A stretch of 64,000 nt of DNA, from contig NW_006768801.1 in NCBI RefSeq assembly GCF_000204055.1, forward strand, positions 210,617-274,616, given 5' to 3'. Made by a program: the position numbers and the translations under genes. The notes beneath the pieces were generated by a model that saw only the letters and a list, made by a program, of their open reading frames with translations, ran no database searches and was not told the DNA's origin. The stretch's first letter is position 1; every line of letters starts with the position of its first letter. This document shows, piece by piece, positions 44,713-57,096 of this stretch. Source of the stretch: Melampsora larici-populina 98AG31 (lineage: Eukaryota > Basidiomycota > Pucciniomycetes > Pucciniales > Melampsoraceae).

Positions 44713-46518
44713 AATACAGTTTTTCACGTCTTTTGACTACAAAAAAAATTGACATTAGCAAAATGATGAACATTTAGAAGGTTTTATAGCTTCAACCAAA
44801 CAATGATTTGGATCATGGTGTGCCTCAACAAGAGTTTTGGGAAAGTTGAGTTGCTGAAAGTCATTAGTCTACAAAACTGCAAGGTACTACTACTGGGTGT
44901 TATGGTATGAACTTTAGACATGCAAGTATGATGGGAATCTGGATGTTAGATAGGAGTAGATTTTGACTGACTTGAATGATTTTGCAAGATGATTTGATTG
45001 AGATGCTATACAGATGATCTCTTGAGATTTGGTTGGGATTCAAAGCATCAACAACCAATCTCAATAGTTATTAATATTCTTAAATCCGGATTCACCCCCC
45101 CGGGATCACTGAAACCTGTTACGATGACAGGGCTTCAGCATCTGGGGAAGTGAGCAACCGGGATCTCGCCGCTTCCCACTTGAGGCTCACCTGGGTGTAG
45201 CCGTGGGTAGCATTGAATGATGCCGACTCACCTATTCCGATGATGTCCTCTATTTATACCTTTTCCTTCCCCCTATCTTGCAGGTTGTCTCATGCATTTC
45301 CTGAAAAGCCTTCACCATATATGCGCAGTTGTCTACCACAGAGCCTCAGACTCGACTTTTTCAAAAGCTCTTGCCTCGATTGGTTTTGCTTTTATTGTCA
45401 AAGGCGGCCGCTGCCACAATTGATCCAAAAGCTCATTGCTATGCTTTTCTCATCTAGCATCGGTATGCATTTTGGTATGCATTTCTCATTTACACTTTCC
45501 GAATTCACCGGTCCCACAAAGATGACGTTTACAGGTCGTGTCTTTTGCCTGACCTGGCACTTTCTTATGCAGCTATGAAATTTCCTCGCTATCGATTTTG
45601 ATCCTGAGGTATATGTTGAATTTCGAAAATTTCAAAAAGCACTCAAGAGAACTTTCAAACAGTATGACCTTCGACTTCCAATCAATAGCCTCCGGTGCTT
45701 TTGTTGCTGTCAAAACACCATTACCTTGAAATCTCTCGATATCTACTTCTCCAAACTTTTCGCGCCTCAATTTTTTCAAAAGCAATCTCAAAAAGCAATT
45801 ACCCATTTGACCTACGGTTCTAATACACAAAATAAAGTTTTAAAAATCAGAAAAGCACTTGATATCACTTTTGAAAAGCACTTCGTGTGACTTTCAATCG
45901 AAAGCTTCTAAACCTTTTGTGTAGAAACACCATTACCTCGATAACTCTTGATATCTACCTCTGTGAACTTTAGAATCCTGAAATTAGGTCTTTCAAATCA
46001 TCAACGCAAGATTTTCAGGCTAATTGTACCGATCAAAAGCAAATGGTCTATCTAGCTAAAATTTGATGTTTCAGAAGATATGAATCATCAATTTTTTATT
46101 CCAGTTTGTTCATATTCACATCTTCGATGATGTGTCACCAAGACTGATAGAAAACAGGTACATACATACCAAATCTATTGCAAGGGACAAGGTGGGTGGA
46201 TCTTATTGAAACAAATCTTGCTTGAGTTCAGTCAACAAGACTGATTGTCTTCCTCTCTATGTATTCTAGAAGGCAGAAAACAGTGAAAATGGAACTCCTA
46301 GGAGATCCAAGATCCTTGAAGCACCAACAGTCATTAACCCCGAGGACCCTGTAGGAAAACATCACTATGAGGGGTTTTTTATCTTATGTGTGTTAGACCA
46401 GAATTAGACAACATCTCAAAAGCATGCTTTTTCGACCACCCTGTTTAATCTGCTGCTACATATTTTATCGGCCTCTATTGGGGGTTGAAGTGTTGGACGT
46501 GGGTTTGACCTTGAATTA
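44713..46518. other. Non-coding region ahead of the second Helitron-like terminus
   Basis: No gene is convincing. From about 45092 the sequence is GC-richer, and part of it may belong to the element that ends at 46543. Repeated motifs (TCTCGATATCTAC, TTTTGAAAAGCACT) occur at 45730-45990. The longest frame, 45213-45578, has no recognised domain. Confidence 0.4.
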
Positions 46519-46543
46519 GCGGGCGGGCCCGCCTATCCGCTAG
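46519..46543 (+). other. Helitron-type 3' terminus 2
   Basis: Stem GCGGGC (46519-46524), GG, stem GCCCGC (46527-46532), then CTATCCG and CTAG (46540-46543), followed by T. Structure and spacing match the terminus at 42283-42309. The element's left end is unknown but is probably at or after 45080. Confidence 0.65.
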
Positions 46544-46761
46544 TTACATAGAAAGATGATTACAGGTTGAAAATAGAACTTTCGACATATGTCATCGTAG
46601 CTGTAAGTTCTGTAACTGTAACTTTGATGCACATGTCATATGTAAATCTTTGATCTGTTTTTTTGTGAACTCGAACTCTTTTTCAAAAAGTTTTACAAAA
46701 ATCCAAAGTTCAACTTCTCCAATCCTCACTCACTGACTCACCAATTGATTGATTTTCAAAA

Positions 46762-48344
46762 ATGAGTCAAGCTCCAAAACCAAAGAAATCAAAACGTTCA
46801 AATATACATGAATCCACTTCAAAATCAAATCAAATCTCAGGATCAAATCAAAGTAATAAATCAGAAGTCACAGTGAAACTAAGTGGTGAAAGTAATAAAG
46901 GAAATTATCTTGGATCAGCATTAGGTAAAGTGATGATTGATAGTCGACCTTTTCGAAATCAAAATCTTGAACTGATTTCTTTTTGATTCTCAATGATAAA
47001 TCAAACAAACCAGTCAAATTTCCAGATGTGAAACCCGATATAAAAACCCCATTCAATTTATACGCTCATAAAGTAGACCCAAAAGCCACAAAGATCTTAG
47101 CAGGAGAAACCGATCAATTAGAATTCGAATCCAATCGACAATCAACCGCTGATGTGAATTGTAATTATTTAATTGGATTACATTCGATTCAAGACCAAAC
47201 TCTTACACTCTTTCCCACAAGTTTTCATGAATTAAGACCAACAGTTAAACAACTGAAAGATGCCATCAATCTTAAAAAACAAGAAGAAAAAGAAGACGAG
47301 GAAAAAGAAGGTCATCAGACTCATAAGGCTTCAAGAAATATGTTGGGTACTACGTTTGGTAGTAAGAAAGCTAGAAGAGCTATTCAAGCTGCTGCAAGAG
47401 ATACGATTGATCCTGATAGTATGATGCATGTTCAAAGTCATTTGAAAGAAGCTATTACGACTAGTTCGATCACCTTGACTAATTCGATTCAAGAAGCTAA
47501 TCGAATCGAATCTGAAAAACCTATACCACCTTATAATATAAATGCTACTAGTCCTAAAGAAGTTTATAAATTATCAGATGTAGTCACTAATCTTGAATTA
47601 AATTCGATTCCGATTGCACATATCACTTATTGTTCATCACCAGAACAGGCTATCCGAAACTTACCAAACTCAAAATCGAATTTTATTAATAAACGAATCG
47701 AATCATGTTGGAATAGATATCCAGAAGGAAAATTAAATAAACAAGAAGAACAAAGGTTAAGGATCTTAGTGTATATAAGTTATTTAATTAAATTTCATCA
47801 TCATCGATTTAAGATTAAAAAAGATAAATTAAAAGAACTTTTGTCGGGTAAGAGAGATGGAAGTGAATCGTGTCCTGATTCGATTCTGGATGGTTTACTT
47901 GAAAGGTTTACAGAAAAAGAATTAGGTACTCAAGAATTCCTGATGACTACCTTTTCCAATAGGAAATTATTGTCTTATATTTGTACGTTGTGTTTGATTC
48001 ATGAAGAATATACTTGTGCTATAACTGAATTAGCAGACGATTTAAAAGAAGATAAAAAATCGTAAGTTTTCCTTAGTTTCTTATACTTGAATATCATCCA
48101 GAATTTCAAACAGTCAAACAAAAACACTAACGAATTTGTATGTTTGAATGATTGTAGCTTAACTGAAATCTTTAGATCTTTAGGTTGTAAAATTGATAAA
48201 TTATCTTCAGGTGAATTAACTGTTCAAATGGAAGAAGCCAAGAAATTAGGTAAAGATACTAAAGAGATTGATAAACAAAGATTAGCTAGATTAAGTGTAC
48301 CTTTAGTATTTCCTGAACCTAGAAAGAAAAGACAAAGGAATTAA
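46762..48344 (+). CDS. RPA49: RNA polymerase I subunit A49
   Basis: This is the A49 subunit of nucleolar RNA polymerase I, which with A34.5 aids initiation and elongation of rRNA transcription. Exons are 46762-46924, 47014-48061 and 48158-48344 (introns of 89 and 96 nt, both GT-AG, frame kept), giving 465 residues; the yeast protein has about 415. The N-terminal dimerisation part shows FPDVKPDIKTPFNLYAH and NYLIGLHSIQDQTLTLFPT. The hallmark NMLGTTFGSKKARRAI lies in the linker. The C-terminal tandem winged-helix part runs from about DGLLERFTEKELG to LTEIFRSLGCKID and ends in a basic KKRQRN tail. The Lys/Ser-rich N-terminus is typical of nucleolar proteins. It is convergent with the next gene. 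Confidence 0.92.
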
Positions 48345-49322
48345 AATCACAGTATGATCGGATTGTAAGCTTGATTTGTGGTTTCTTCAAATTTGAATGG
48401 ATGGTTTTTCTTTTTCTTTCTTCATCACTTCATGAGTATCTTTTCAATAAGATTGGAAATCATTTTTTTTCACAAACAAAATGAATGAACTAAACTAAAA
48501 TCATGAGAACTTGAAATTATTCTCTATACAATCACTGGAACAAAATATGAAAAAGAGAAAAAAAAATCACTGAAAAGTCGAATTGAACATAATTCATTTG
48601 ACCAATGAAAGAATACTAAATCCAATGTTTTCACTCAACAAAAAATAGAGAGATTATTTTTCAAGTTTGATTGAAATTCATTCTCCTTTTTCCAAAAGTT
48701 TTCTTGAATGATGAAAGACCAAAACTTTCAATAATTTCTGAAATGAATATGATGAATTCCACTGACCCAAACAACATTTCCACATACTCAATTGATCACG
48801 ATTCCCAACCTGGTACACTACTACGAAAAACCCTCTCTCTTAAGACTTAACTGAAACTTTTCAGAAACGGATTTGTTGTGATCTATTTTGGGAGGGGAGG
48901 ATAAACCTTCAAGTTCAAGCAAAGATTTGTAATCTTCTCACGAATCCTACTTAAGATACTCCACAACTCTCTTAATGTCTTCAAAAAAGTAAAAAGCCAA
49001 CTATAATTTGATTGATTAATGAATCTCCTATGTATATATTTACATATATTTATAACCTTAAGAACCAAAAGAAAAATCAACAAGAAATTCAAAAAAAGTA
49101 TGATTGATGAATAAGATATGATTTTTAGAAGGAACTTGAATATAAAAGCATATGAAAAAAAAACTTGCAAAAAAAAGCTGATCAAAACAAATGATAAAAT
49201 AATCAAAAAAGAGAAAAAGAAAGAAGAAAGTGTGCATATTTACAACAATTCTATATAAAAAAAATCTATCTATTGATTGATATATTTAAATCAAAACTTC
49301 ATTCATTGATTCATTCATTCAT
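48345..49322. other. Intergenic region between convergent genes
   Basis: Very AT-rich 3' flanks of RPA49 and MID1, with several AATAAA-like words on both strands. The frame at 48883-49206 on the minus strand is low-complexity and hydrophobic and is not a likely gene. Confidence 0.5.
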
Positions 49323-51213
49323 TCAAAAAAGATTCAATAAGACTTGAACTCCAACATGAAACCCAATCAATCCAACCAAACCCAACCACTGAAACCTTAA
49401 ATCCGAAGCACTTCCCATCCTATCAAAATTCAAATCAGATCCTAATGCATTACAAAACACGTTCCCGAACCGATCAGTAGACCTAAAGCCACCCATCCGA
49501 TTCCCATTCTCATCCCCACCCTGTAAATCAATCGAATTCAAATACTTGGTATACCCATAAGCCGAACTAATAGACTGTCTTGAAGGACATTTCCAACCGA
49601 AGAACGGAGGACAAGTAGCAGCTACATAATCACATGTTTCAATACAAGGAGGGATTTCACCATACGAGAATGAAGGAGAGTTGGTAAGGTTTAGTAAGGT
49701 AGGAGTTCTAGATTTAGAAAGATCGGCTCGGTTTAAAACTAATTGAGGTATCCAAGGGTCTTGAAGATCTTGAAAAGAAGAGTTCATCAAGAAAGGTGAA
49801 TCAGTACACCTAGGTAAGATCATCCCACAAACCCAATTCGTGTAAGCTTTTAAACAATCACCACAACCGGTGATAAACGAATACCTGCCAGAAGAATCAT
49901 TGTTACAGGGATAGGTGTTTAAGACGGTTGAGAAGTTTTGGAGGTGGGGGATCAGTTGTGATTGATAGAAGGTGATTAGGTCGGGTGTTGAGATTGATGG
50001 TGGTGATGGGACTGAGTATGCTAGTTCTGGACAAAATGAAAGATCACGTAATAGTCTACAATTATTAGCTAAACAAAATCAAACAAATCAAACAATCAAC
50101 ATCAAAATTTAGGATTTCTTGATCAAATCTTGAAAGAAAAAACTTACCGATTTTAGTTTTAAAATTCACATAAGGCCAAAGTTTACCAGTTTGAAGATTA
50201 TTAATCACCAAACCAGGTTGAAAGAGCCAAGCAGTATAATTAGTGGCAGCACTAAGACCTTGTAACCAATACTGAGTACGTTGACCAACGACCAGATCCG
50301 AGACTCTAAAATCCCTATCTAATTTAATTCCAGTATTTTGAGACGAAGGTAAATCGATACCTAAGTTTCGATTTGTTAAAGAAGTTTGAATTTGATTGAC
50401 TTTAACCAATTCAGTTGTACTAGAAGAATTCAATAATTGTATAGCACATAAAGAAGAAGATAATCCGAGTGGAAAACTTGAAGGAGTTTTGATGATGAAT
50501 GGGAAAAAATCTTTGATTTGCAATGGAGATGTGTCTGTTATTGGTTGATATAAACTTGAATCTGATCCTGTCAAGAGAGCATTAGTTTGATCTGTATCTT
50601 CGACTTTGAATGCAGGAAAGGAGTTGACTTGATGGATCGGTTGATGATCTATAGCTAATTGAATTGACCAAGCTTGAGGATCATCAGGTGTAGGAGACCT
50701 TAGATAAATCCATAATCCGACCGAATTGATGATGGTCAGATTAGCAAAGCCAAGGTAAGAAGAAGCAGTTGAACCTAGTTTGTGATGAGTTGGTAAATGA
50801 TTTGGATTAGGAGATTGATTGACAGTCGAATTTGATATGATTAAGATCTTATCATATTCGATTTGAACTTGATTTAATTTAGAAAGTGGTGGTGAACAAA
50901 GATTTAAAGTGATATAAATCAAATCTGATGTTTCTTTTTCTGTTGTTGTTGTTCTTGGTGGAGGTAAATGATATAAGATTGAAGTTGAGATTGAAGTGGT
51001 ATTGAGAAATGGTAAATTGTTAATTTCGATTAAAGTTGAAGTTGATTGAGAGATTGAAAAGTGAATCAAGTTAAAGATGATATTGAATCGTAGCAATCTT
51101 ATCAAGTTGATGTTCTTGTTCTTGAGAATGTTCTTTTTCTTGAGAATCTGATTGTTCTTTTTGTTCAACATTTTGTTTTGTTTTTCTTCTTTTTTCAAGT
51201 TTTGGATTAGCAC
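49323..51213 (-). CDS. MID1: MID1-type stretch-activated calcium channel subunit
   Basis: This is a regulatory partner of the Cch1 plasma-membrane calcium channel, needed for calcium entry on mating, stress or mechanical stimulus. Exon 1 is 51213-50148 and exon 2 is 50068-49323; the 79-nt intron joins FKTKI to ANNCRLL in frame (603 residues; yeast Mid1 548). It has a basic start, a signal-like hydrophobic segment (LLRFNIIFNLIHF), a large extracellular part with many N-glycosylation sites (NTT, NSS, NYT), then the family's Cys-rich C-terminus: NNCRLLRDLSFCPELAYSVP, TGCGDCLKAYTNWVC, LPRCTD, CIETCDYVAATCPPFFGWKCP and FCNALG. It ends in a hydrophobic tail. An internal ATG 14 codons in could be the real start. 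Confidence 0.9.
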
Positions 51214-51637
51214 TAGTTCAACTTATAATACAAACTTAACCATCACTTAAACTTATGTAACACTTAACATCAAAATATCAACTATCACTATCACTACCGA
51301 ATCTTAATCCCATCCCAACAATTAAGTGGATACTCTCCATGAGCCAAGAACTGACTCTTGCCTCACAAATTTAACATTGGTTTGATGTTGTCTGTTGAAC
51401 AACGAACTCATTGCTATTTGGAAATGTTGTTGTATATCAAAACAAATTAAAAGGAATAATTTGATTGAAAGGTCAAAATCAAGTCTCTATTAAACTAGCT
51501 CTCTTTAGAATCTCAATCAAAGAATAATTTAAACCCCATCATTCAAATTCACATCAAATCCAAAAAACCAACCAAACCAAACCTTCTACAACCATATCAT
51601 TTTATACAATCATCATCTCTTTCTTTCCAAAGAAAAA
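51214..51637. other. Intergenic, upstream of MID1 and downstream of TSR4
   Basis: AT-rich and non-coding. It should hold the MID1 promoter and the TSR4 terminator. I see no defined regulatory motif. Confidence 0.5.
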
Positions 51638-53028
51638 CTAAATCTTAACACCATCCAAAGAAAACATCTGAACCAAGCCCACTTCCTGAACCCATCCCTT
51701 CCCATCACCTCTTACTCTTTTCTCACAAGACCTTTCACAAGTATAAACCAAAATCGTACCAAAATCAAGTCCAGTCTTGACGTCTTCTTTTTCTTCAATT
51801 CCTAATGAACTCAAAACAGTTGAAAGGATTTGAAACTCAATCATCAAATTCGATCGACCACAATTCCCACAAACTTGAACTTCTTCAAACCGGTTTGAAT
51901 CTTGATCAGATGCCCATAATGGTTTAATAGCCGGTTCAGTGACTTTTAAATACCTAAACCAATTCACCATTTCGGTACGAAGTTTAATAGATTGTTGACT
52001 AGAATTTTTATTTTCGAATGATGATGTTTGGTTGACTTACCGTAAGATTTGATCTGGCGCTCTTGATAAACGTGATTGGAATTTCAAGAATGTAAGATCG
52101 ACTGGAGCTTTTGTGTCTTTCATCTTAGCATCTTCTTCATCTGTTTTCGATTCTAGTTCGTTACACGTTGAGATTGCTATAACAATCCAATCCAAATCCA
52201 AATTCAATTCTCCATTTTCAAACACAAAAAATAACATTATCATCATCATGAAAGACACCTACCAGATTGTTTTAATCCTTCAACAATCGTATCTTCAGGT
52301 TCTTCATCACAAACCAATTCCCATTCACGAAACTCTTTATCCAAAACCAATCCATCATGCTTCCCTTCTTCTTCTTCTTCGGATGAAATCAAATCAGATT
52401 CTTCTTCAGAAACTTGAAATCGAAAAACTTTCAATCCTCCTGATCGATTGGTTTCAATACATTTCATCTTTCGACAAATAAATATATAAATCGTTCTTAG
52501 ATATGCATTAGGATTTTCATCATCTGGCGCATTCATCTATTGAATCTAAATCAGTACAAAACCAACTTTACAGACTAGAGAGAGAAGAGTACGATATTTT
52601 ACCTGTAAAAGAAAAGCCATAGGTTCAGAACAAGTCGAACATTTGACAGCTTCATTCTCCAATGGCATCTTCGGATCCAACCAAATCTAAAAAACCCAAA
52701 AAGAAAAGTTAATGTTCAACCTCATTCCAACATAGTGAATCCAAACTCTTACAGGTCTTCCTCCAATCTTTCCAGTCATAGTCTTAATATCCAATTTCTG
52801 ACCATTCATAGACTTCAAAAACCCAAGTTCAACTAAATCACATTCTTCCTCTTCCTCTTCTTCTTCCTCATCTTCATCTTCATTTTCATCTTCATCATAC
52901 TGATCTAACCCACTACCACCAGATAATCTTAATGGATCAGATTCAGATCCTAATTCATCGGCTTCTGCTACATCAGACCTAGGTGAATCTAAATCCATAA
53001 CCTTCACATCTTGATTAAAATCAGTCAT
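51638..53028 (-). CDS. TSR4: TSR4/PDCD2-family ribosome-biogenesis factor
   Basis: The family acts as a dedicated chaperone of ribosomal protein uS5 (Rps2) and is needed for 20S pre-rRNA processing. Exons (minus) are 53028-52753, 52686-52603, 52536-52263, 52176-52041 and 51998-51638; all introns are GT-AG and short (42-86 nt), and the frame is kept, giving 376 residues (yeast 408). After an acidic run of Asp/Glu come ELGFLK, GGRPIWLDP, KCSTCSEPMAFLLQ and YIFICRKMKC, the N-terminal zinc-binding half. The C-terminal half has VCGNCGRSNLMIEFQIL, DFGTILVYTC and CEKR. The ATG chosen (53028) starts the TSR4-like part, but the frame stays open upstream into the last exon of the gene at 53112-56207 with no stop. 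A fusion is therefore possible (see findings). Confidence 0.88.
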
Positions 53029-53111
53029 ATTGATCAATGGGTTCGTTAATTGGATGGTCGCAGCCTCTGAAAGTTCCTTATCAAACTCTTCGTTATCTTT
53101 CATAATTGCAG

Positions 53112-56100
53112 CCTAACCCAAAAATCAAAAAAAAACTTAGTTTAAGATGAGTTCTCTTCAAGGAGTAGTTTATACTATTTTGTTGACTTACTTCAAGTGA
53201 TGGTCTTAGAGGGATACTTGCGGATTCAGTTGATGATTCTTCTGGAGTAGACCTCTTAACATAAAGTGCAAAGATATGACCACCATTCATATGGATCCCA
53301 GCTGGATCATTCAAAACGGTTTCAAGTGTGACCTGGATTAAGAAAGAAAGATTCGAATTTGAGCTTAGAATTGACAAAGAATTTGAAAAGTGAAAGCAAA
53401 TAAACTAACAGAGCTAATTTGTCTATCAAGAATCTTATACCAACTTCCGTCATCAGCTTTAGTATAAGTCCACATATGATCTCTTCCTGCGAATCCATCT
53501 GAAACTACCACTGCACATAAATCATGAGGTCCGACTTCTTTCATCTGAGGTATGTCAAAAACTGCCTTTGATGCAGCTTGAGCAGTTGCAGCTTTTAACT
53601 CAAGACCTACATAGGTTATCAAATCATCCACCGTGAATAGTATTTCATCAGAATGAGGATCAAGATAAACATACTGGTGATTTCAGCTTCTAATTTCTCT
53701 AAAGCGGCTCGAAATTTAGGTAACATTTCTTTCTTTTGAGATTCACGTTCTGTAGAGGTAGTGATTGGAAATTGACTTTCTTGAGATAAATAATCGACGA
53801 CTGATTTCAAGTTAGAAACCACATCTTTACCCTACGAAAAGCAAATGATCAAAAAACAAAACCAATCATCAGTTTTTTGTTTCTTTCAAACCTATATCTT
53901 GATATCACAACAGAATCAAATCAAATCAAGAAGAAGAAAAAAACTGATCAACCGACTAAAAAAGAAGAAGAAAAAGGAAAACAGAAAGAAAGAGAAAAGT
54001 CTCCAACATATATAAGATATAAATTATTCATTCACCCCGGCTTTCGCCAGCTGATCTCGTCTGACTAACGAAACATCAGCTTCACCTTCGATCTTACTAA
54101 TCTCTTCCCTTAAGTCAGTGATCACATGTCTCTTGTCAAGCAAATATCGATCCACATAAAATTCAGATTCCAATCCGAACGGTTTTCTTTGTTCTAAAGT
54201 AGATAAACATGAAGTATTCGAATCATTAGTCCATCCAAAGTTATTATGGTTTTTTCGATCGATTTCAAATGCAATGATTTGTGAAGTTCCGTCTAAGAAA
54301 TGAGCTGAATTCGATTCTGGTAACCATACTTGTGCATCGATGCCTGAATAAATATCATTGAGCGCTGAACCCATCGTGTTTAGGATAAGACATGTGGTTG
54401 AGTTATCGGATTGAGAAGCTTGAACTTGAACTTCTGTATCCGGTAATGGTAATGACATTTTATGACCTCGCCAATGAAACAATCTATAATGAAAGAATTG
54501 TAAAGATTCAACATATGTCAACTTTGTTCGAGTCATTTGATCATCAATTCTAGATACATGATCCAATTAGAACTTTACCTTTTCTCATCTTCGTATTGTT
54601 TAGCGTGTTCCTCAGTATCACCTCCTTCCACTAATTTCAGTTGTTGATACAGATCCGAACAAAGTTCTTTCCATGTTTCTGCTATCGTTTCATATGCCTT
54701 ATGACATCCCTTATTAGGTTCGTTAAGTGACCAAACAATATTCTCGCCTTCTTCATATCCCATACATAAAGATATCTCTCTGACATCCAAGTAAGACCGT
54801 TTTGAATGTGTCATCAATGCAAATAATCTTTGTACAGCCAAAATAACTGAAAAAGAAAATCAGAAAATCTTAGTCAGATTTGTAATGATTTGGGAAACCA
54901 TTCTGATTGAAATTCAAAGCTTAGGGGAAACAAAACAAAATCACTGACGTTCTATAGGATAAGGTTCTGGAGACCAAGAATCTTCTGTTCGCCATTTACT
55001 TTCTCCCTTCCATAAGCCTTCTACATCATGGTCTACCAAAGGTTGAAGATCAGGGATTGCAGGTGGTTTGAAAGCTAAAATCCGATCCCTGAAAGGTTTA
55101 GCTGCATACAAAACATTCAAAACAGCAGGAAGAAAGACGAGATGTGGGTTTTGAACTCGTAAAGCAACTGGCCTGAAACAGAAACATTAGAACATCATGT
55201 TTTTGGTATCATACTTGTTGAATTGTGTATCGTATCGCTCACTTTCCAAGTTCTCGAACCCTTTGAGTAGGATAAGGATGAAGAAACCTTCCAGAGTTTT
55301 CCAGAGTTCTAGAACTACTCATCGCCAGACTTTCTTCTAAAGCTTTACTCATCTGTTCTTCCTCTGTTCCTAATTCTTTAATAGGTTCATTTTCAGATTG
55401 GTTTAGATTCATGACTTGTCCATTGGGTTCGAGACTTGCACGAATGGCTGCTTTTAATTGATCTTCAAATGACATCACTGGAACTGATGGTTCTGAAATC
55501 CCTTTGGTTGATGCTTGATTCTCAGATTGGTTTTTCGTAGGAACGGTAATCAAACTCGACGATCGAGTCACCGGTCCAGGTCGTGTAGAACGAGGAGGTT
55601 GGGATGAACTGAACACTTCGGTGGGGGTTAGACTACCCGTTACTGTCATTGGTTGATAAGATCCCTTGGGTGGTGAACTTGGTAGAACTAATGGTTCTCG
55701 ACTTTCTTCTAGTTCTGTTTCGGAAATCAAAGCTGGAAGCTCATTTGATCCAGATGGATCTAAATCCCAAATTTTGCTAACATCTAGCTGAGCACTAGGA
55801 AATGGAATTGATTAACAAATGATCGAATTCCGGAAGAAACATCCTAAAACAAATTTTGATTCAACTCACTTTTGTTGATTAGAAGAAGATAGTTTAGGTG
55901 AAGGTGGTAATTGAATATCCGGTTCACCCCAAGTCGTCGTCATCAGATTTCTTTCACGATTATCCCAAGGAAAACTTGAAGGATTAGATTTCTGATTTGA
56001 ATGAAATGCATCTGAGATAGATTGACGTAATTGATCGGTTGAATCGGTTTGGATTTCTTGATCGTGTGGTCCTTCTAAAAGATAATTTAATGCTTTTTCA

Positions 56101-56207
56101 AAATCGTTTTGATGAAAGTTTAATGCTTTGATGATTTGTTCATTGGAATATGTGTCTCCCATGACTTCTTTGACTCGACTTATGTTTTGGTCCATTAGTT
56201 CGGTCAT
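53112..56207 (-). CDS. UBA-domain protein with an inactive ubiquitin-specific-protease fold
   Basis: Eight exons (minus) are 56207-55870, 55794-55243, 55172-54949, 54846-54579, 54483-54036, 53831-53675, 53606-53410 and 53332-53192. They keep frame for 775 codons, then splice to an exon starting at 53112. The N-terminus is a UBA domain (KEVMGDTYSNEQIIKALN, FEKALNYLLEG). UIM-like helices follow (FEDQLKAAIRASLE, EEQMSKALEESLAMSS). A domain aligned with USP proteases has ALRVQNPHLVFLPAVLN where active enzymes carry NTCY or NTCW, so the catalytic Cys is missing. The His box GRDHMWTYTK and WYKILDRQISSV are retained. This is a ubiquitin-binding pseudo-deubiquitinase, a type known in fungi as ubiquitin-interaction-motif proteins. 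No stop is found before the TSR4 frame. The last own residues are probably AAIMKDNEEFDKELSE. Confidence 0.78.
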
Positions 56208-57096
56208 GGTGATGATGATATTGAGTTGGTTTTTGAGATTAAGTGAAGTGAAGTGGAGTTGTCTCAGATTGTATGCACTTCATCATCGATTCAAGTCTTG
56301 GATCTCTTTTTTTCATTTCTTAATTTACAGTTACACAACCCTCTCAAGTCAGATCACATGATCATACAGCTTACATGTCGTCTACGTATGTAACTAACAT
56401 CAGTCACTCATCTTCAGACTTCAACTGATCATGAGTGTTCAGGATTGCAGCAAAGACTTGGGAAAAAATTAACTTGAAAAACCTGTTCAGAACAAAATGT
56501 TATTATTCTGAAAAAGAATATCAAAATTCCAATTGATATGTCCCACAGAATACTACTCTCATCATACATCTTGGAATTGTGATGTTCTCGTGGGATGACC
56601 TCCATAATTCCTCAAGCAAACAATTGACAAGTTAGGTGTTGAACGCCAGGTGAATTTATGTCAGAAGAAGAATCCAAACACGATATGTACCATCAATAGT
56701 GCTGATGAATATTCTAACAAATGTGCCACTCAATAATTAGCATTGTTGTATTTTAAGTGTTCATAACATGTTATTCTACAAAATAACAATCAATGCAAAC
56801 TCGGACTCAAGCTAATCATATCCTAAAGAAAAGTCAAATCTATCTTCTCTCTAGTTTCTGGATCAGATTATCTAGATTTCAATGAACGTAATGTTAAAAA
56901 AATTATTAAAAAACCTGACACTACTATTTTCTTAAGCCCTATCACACATTTGTTTCACTGTAAGATAAAGTGATATACAAAATAATTTAAACCTACTAAA
57001 TCCTTCTCAAGATGTGATTCATCAAATAGGTAACTTTAAATATATACAATTCGAAATACCAAATCAAACAAATTAAAAGTTTATAATTATACAATA
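56208..57096. other. Intergenic region
   Basis: AT-rich sequence between the kelch gene's end and the start of the pseudo-deubiquitinase gene, presumably the latter's promoter. No motif can be named with confidence. Confidence 0.5.

Noticed and set aside
45092..45235. GC-rich block considered as a structured RNA (SRP, RNase P, U-snRNA or TPP riboswitch).
   Set aside because: None of the conserved core motifs of these RNAs could be matched on either strand.
45225..45305. Possible C/D-box small nucleolar RNA (ATGATG near 45240 and CTGA near 45302).
   Set aside because: The two boxes are common short words, there is no terminal stem, and no internal C'/D' pair could be seen.
49323..49823. C-terminal MID1 frame as a separate gene.
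   Set aside because: The upstream exon joins it through a canonical 79-nt intron, and the Cys-rich pattern continues across the junction.
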